From contig OX031065.1 of NCBI GenBank assembly GCA_943736015.1, positions 47,532,992-47,596,991 of the forward strand: a DNA stretch of 64,000 nucleotides, in the 5' to 3' direction. Below are positions 12,901 to 18,900 of this stretch, in pieces (position 1 is the stretch's first letter; each line of letters opens with the position of its first letter). A model generated the notes under the pieces. It searched no databases and was not told where the DNA came from. It saw only the letters and a list, made by a program, of their open reading frames with translations. The translations under genes were made by a program, and so were the position numbers. Origin of the DNA: Tridacna crocea (lineage: Eukaryota; Mollusca; Bivalvia; Cardiida; Cardiidae).

Positions 12901-15900
12901 CTTCTTTCTTTGATGATGTTTCTACCACAAACTTCGATGAGAAGATATTGCACAATTTGGCACCAAATCCATGTCTGCCACCTGATTTTGATGAAAACAG
13001 AAATGTGTAAAAATGTTAATCCTTTACTCCATAGATACTCATTTCTACCCATTGCTTGTAGGAGCCTTTGGAAAACATTGTGGCAAAAGGTGAAATTGCT
13101 CGTGACGAGCAATTTCACCTTTTGCCACAATGTTTTCTATGCTATCAAAAGGTGTCATATACACATAAGAAATGGCTGTCATTTAGGGTCAGTTACAGAC
13201 ACCATAGAAATGCCTTATGGGGTAAAGGGTTAAACCTTATGCAATTTCCATGTTAACATATCAAATCTTACAGATGCAAGTCATTCACTAGAAGAATGAC
13301 AAAATAAAATACTTTTGCCACCAAACACAAATTGAAAGCATGCAACGGACGAATCAAATTATGAGATCTGTCTTCAAAAAGGTACAATAATTGCATTGGA
13401 GTTTGACGCTGTCTGAACAGCTTAGGTTATATCAAAAGTAAGTGCATCTAGGCATGTGTTTCCTGGCTTTCTAGCACCAGTACTGACATAACATTCTTTC
13501 CAAGTCACTCACTATTTTTTTTCACATGCATCGGAAAAAGAGAGGCAAAAATTCACCAAAAAGTTTACCTCAACCAGGTAACAAACACACAACTACAAGG
13601 TGACAAGTTGAGGTACACGGGCAGGCTGGAAAGGTAGAAAACACTGCAGGAAAGGCAGAAAAGCTTGTGACGAGCGGTTTCTCCTTTTCTATAAGCTTTC
13701 TTTTCTCAATTGTTAAAAGACAGAATAGTTTGGAAGATAGATAAAAGGACACTAACCTGTTATTCTTTTCATCGTATCATCGTAATTACTGGACGTCAAT
13801 AAATGGCCAAATATCAGTGTAGGTATATACATCTTGTACTTTTTATGCTTCACAACCGGAATTCCTTTACCATCGTTCCATATTCGTATCATGTTTTCTG
13901 ATCTGAACGAAATAAAGTTCTAATCTTAACTTTTTAAGGCACAATTCAAAATTTTAGCAACCTTGAGGAAAGAGTCTTTTAAAAACATGTTAATGACCCT
14001 GAAAAAGAAGCCTTTTAAAAACACTGTAGGAAAAGGAGGAAATGCTGGTAACCAGCATTTCCTCCTTTTCCCACAATGTTTTCTACCCTACCCAAAGCCA
14101 ACTGCCAAATTTGAATCATTTTATTTTGCTGTCTCGAAATGCTTTCAATTTGGACCAATCTAAAATTTTGTCCTTTGGTGATGAGTTAATACTAGTAGTT
14201 AAAAACTAGGGCAAGTTTGAAGTAAATATCTTTTCTAGCGAACAAAATATCATCAATTGTTTAATTAACCCATTACCACACAATCCCTACTTTTGACGCC
14301 CCTGAGAAAGAAGCCTTTTGAAAACACTGTGGGAAAAGAAGAAAATGCTGGTAACCAGCATTTTCTCCTTTTACCTCAGTGTTTTCTACGCTTCCCAGAA
14401 CAAATTTCAAATTTTCAGTCTCCTATATTTTGTCGCCTGCAAATGCTTTCAATTTGGACCAGTCTAAAATTTTCTTGGGTGGTAAAGAGTTAAAGTTTCT
14501 GTACAACAACAATATAGTGTGGATGCAGCAGACTACCACAGTGCCATTGCAATACAATGAATGTCGAAAATGACTAAACCCTTTCCCAAACGACAAATTT
14601 TAGATTCTTTGAAACTGAAAGAGTTTGCAGACGACAATTTCAAATTTGATAAAAATGACAGGAAGTTCTCCAAACAGGTAGAAAACACTGTGGGAAAAGA
14701 AGAAATTGCTCGTTATGAGCAAATTTCTCCTTTTCCCACAGTGTTTTCAAAAGACTTGTACTTCAGACACGTAAAAACAAGGGTTTGTTTGGGAAAGGGC
14801 TAAAAAGGCCAGCCCGCATAGCTCAGTTGATAGAGCAATAGGACTTGTGAACATGATGTTTGGGGTTACTTGAGGGTGTGGGTTTGATTCCCATGACTAG
14901 CCATCTAAAATAACCACTAGTATTTAAAATATGAGGTTAAACTGAGATCCCATGTGATGATGCTATACACCAAGCATGTTAACCCTTTACCAAACGACAA
15001 AATTTTAGACTCGACCAAACTGAAAGCATTTGCAGACAACAAAATAAATGTAGCCCAAATGATGATTTTGTCTTTAACAGGATAGTAAACATTGAGGGAA
15101 AAGGAGAAAATGCTGGTCACCAGCATTTTCTCCTTTTCCCACAATGTTTTCAAAAGGCCTTTTTGTTAGGGTCGTTAAAGATATTAAAATTATTTGGTAA
15201 AGGGTTAAAGAACCTGACATAATTTAGGATAAGTTTTGTCTTGTACCTGCACTATCCTCTAAAACAATACTAGCAGCCTTCAGGGGATATACCCATATGG
15301 GCAACCAGCGGCAATGATAAAGAAAAGCAAATTTGATTATAGACATAAACATAGACATCCTTTCTTGACGTAAGTTAACCCTTTACTCCATAGATAGTCA
15401 TTTCTACGCATTGCTTGCAGGAGCCTTTGGAAAATATTGTGGCAAAAGGTGAAATTGCTCGTGACGAGCAATTTCACCTTTTGCCACAATGTTTTCTATG
15501 CTATCAAAAGGTGTCATATACACATAAGAAACAGCTGTTATTTAGGGTCAGCTAGAGATACCATAGAAATACCTTATGGGGTAAAGAGTTACTACAGCTT
15601 CTCGTCATTGATACATAATATATACATGATACATTTACACACAGCAGTTACGTAAGGTTGAAAATATTCTCGCTGGAAGAAAGCATACACATATAAAAAT
15701 CGTGTTCATGGCTATAGACCTTGCCTAATCAAAATGAAAAATAAAATTTTTCATTGATAACTGTTTACCAAATTACCCAAATTTAGACTGGTCCAAAATG
15801 GGAAAACATATGACAATTAAAAATTACTTCAACCCATTACCTCATAAGGTATTTCTATGGTATCTCCAACTGACCCAAAATAACAGCAAGAATGAAGCTG

Positions 15901-18900
15901 TTTCTTATGTGTATATGACACATTTTGATAGCATATAAAACAATGTGACAAAAGGTGAAATTGCTCGTCACCAGCAATTTCACCTTTTGCCACAGTGTTT
16001 TCCAAAGGCTCCTACAAGCAATGCGTAGAAATTAGTATCTATGGAGTAAAGGGTTAAGAAACAAAAAGGAAAAGCTTCTCTCTTTCAAAGAATGAAAAAC
16101 ATTGCCTGAAAAGAAGAAAACACTGGTTACCAGTATTTTCTTAATTTCCAACAAGACTTCTGGGTATTTCCTCAATCAAAACAGCTAAAATTGTGTATTT
16201 CATCAGGTGTCTTATATGAAAATGTGAAAAATATAATTTTCGATAAATCACTTACGGATCAATGTCTATCTTTATGCATGTCATCTTTTTGTCATTGATT
16301 TTGTTGTCTGCTGCGTTAACTGTCAAATACAAAGATTGACTGTTTACCAAATAAAACAATTTCATACTTGTTAAAATGTTAATTATTTGCAAACAACAAA
16401 TAAAAAGTCTCTCAACGAATATAAGTTGTCCATGAAAAGGTATAAAACATGTGGAAAATGGATGAAATAAAAATTGTAATACTAGCATTTTCTACTTTTC
16501 CAACAGTGTTTACAAATTCAAAAGCTTTCTTTCTCTAGGTCATTAAATATTTGGGATTGTGTGGTGAAGGCATAACTGTTTCCCATGTGACAAAATTTTA
16601 ACTTTATCTACATTCAAACTATTTCCAGAAAACAAACTAAATGTATCTTTAAAAACCAAAATATGATCTGGAAGGGCAACAACATTTCCTCTTATTCCCA
16701 AAATGTTTTAACTCATTACCACACAATCCCTACTTTTGACGCCTCTGAGAAAGAAGCCTTTAGAAAACAATGTGGGAAAAGGAGAAAATGCTGGTAACCA
16801 GCATTTTCTCCTTTTTCAACAATGTTTTCTTCCCTTCACAAAACAAATTTCAAATTTTCAGTCACTTTTATCTTTTCATCTGCAACTGCTTTTGATTTGG
16901 ACGTTTGTCCTAAAATTTTGTCGTTTGGTAACCAGTTAAAAAGTTTTTTTCCCCCAAGGTTTTTAAATTTCATCATCAAGTGGTAACAGTTGAAAGGTCT
17001 TCTAACAAGCCTGATAAGCTATTGCAAATTTACACACAAATTTTCTTTTCCATTTTCTTCTTTTCCCACAATATTTTCAAACGCTGTAATATCTTTGTAA
17101 ATTAATCCTTTACCACACAATCCCGACTTTTAAGGACCCTGAGAAAGGTGCCTTTAGAAAACATTGTGGCAAAAGGAGAAAATGCTGGTAACCAGCATTT
17201 TCTCCTTTTCCCACTATGTTTTTTTACTCTTCCCAACATAAATTTCATTTTTTGAGTCATGTTTAGTTTGTTGTCTGCAAGTGCTTTCAATTTGGACCAG
17301 TTTAAGATCTGTTGCTTGGCAAAGAGTTAAAACATGGGATTATTTGAAAAATTTTAAACCCTTACCTAAAATTTCATCGAAGATTTTATACAGCCCAGGG
17401 ACGTAGGAGATTTCCTTTTGAATCATCTTCTTCCCTTGATTGTCCAGCACCCACATCCACTGAAAATACAGCAGTTAATTCTATACCAGAGGTACGGAGA
17501 CAGACGGACGGACCGACTGATTGATTGGTGTTAAACACTGTTTTCAGCATTATTTCAGTTATATCATGGCAACCATTGCACCTATCTATGCTTTCCTGAG
17601 CTTATTTCACCAGAGCTCTGCACAATATTCTTTCAAAGCCACTGGCTGCTTTCCCACATAACCATGGTCAACACAATGATCAGCAGTGATAGAGGAATGA
17701 ACCCTATTACAATGATTACCATGAATCATTGGAAAGAAATTGGCCAAGCAGTGGATCCAATTGAACCAGCGACCTATTCTCAAGTCTTGCATGCTATATA
17801 GACTGAGAGATAAAGAATTGGTACTGAAGGTTCAAAGAGTTACATCCCTTTATTTAATTTCATGACCAAGATTACAATTCTCATAAGAGTTTTTTTTTGT
17901 CAAAAAAGCCTTTATTTAACTCTTGAATTTAACTCTTCCAAACTATCTCTATCTTTCATGACTCTGTGAAAGAGGCCTTTTGAAAACATTGTGGGAAAAG
18001 AAGAAAATGCTGGTAACCAGCATTTTCTCTTTTTCCCACCATGTTTTCTATCCTTCCCAAAAGAAATTTTTATTTTTTTTAAGAATCATTTTAATTTTTG
18101 GCGTCTGCTAAGGCTTTCAATTTGGAACAGTCTAAAATTCCTTTATCTGGTAAAGAGTTCAGAGAAGAAACAACAGAAGTATAGATAAAAGAGTAAAACA
18201 GTAGTCTTTTCACTAGTAGACAAATTTTGGACTTGTTTAAATTGAAAGCATTTGCCGATGACAAATTATATGTTGCTCACATAATTTTTTTTTTAATTGA
18301 ATAGGAGTTAAACACTATTTCAACAGCTTAGATCACATCATGGCGGTCAGTTAGTCTCAATAATGAGACGCCCCAGTGATCTTTTTCATATTTGGACATT
18401 TACTGTACACTGGAGGCGACCAGTCGAAAAGTAACATTGCCTTTGGGGACAGTTATCCGTACTAGGCGGTCAGTGCACCTATAAATATGTTTCCTGGCTT
18501 TCTCACACAACTTTCTTTCCAAGTCATTGACAACTGTCCTGACATGCATTAGAGGTGTGACAGCTGCTGCTGAATGCAGAATAAAAAGTTTCCTGGTTTT
18601 CGCAGATCTAAGCATTTTGAAAAGCCTAAAATATTCGAAGCAAGATACAAAAAAAATCTTGACCATCACACTCTTATAATGATGCTACCTTTGTATCTTT
18701 TTCTACAGAACTAATATAGGTATCTGGACGGAGTAAAATATGTTCCAACTGAGTCTTCATCTGATATATATCCTCGACTGTTGTCTTCCAGCGTACATGT
18801 GAACAGGCATGTGGAGACTCCAATTGTGCATGTAAAGGTAAAATCAGCCATGGCAAATTCTGAAAATGATGCAGAGTAAGATTTTTTTTTTTCCCTTAGA

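Noticed and set aside
14813-14905. Possible tRNA gene (A-box and B-box)
   Set aside because: No cloverleaf can be completed, and the SINE central domain follows directly, as in two other copies.
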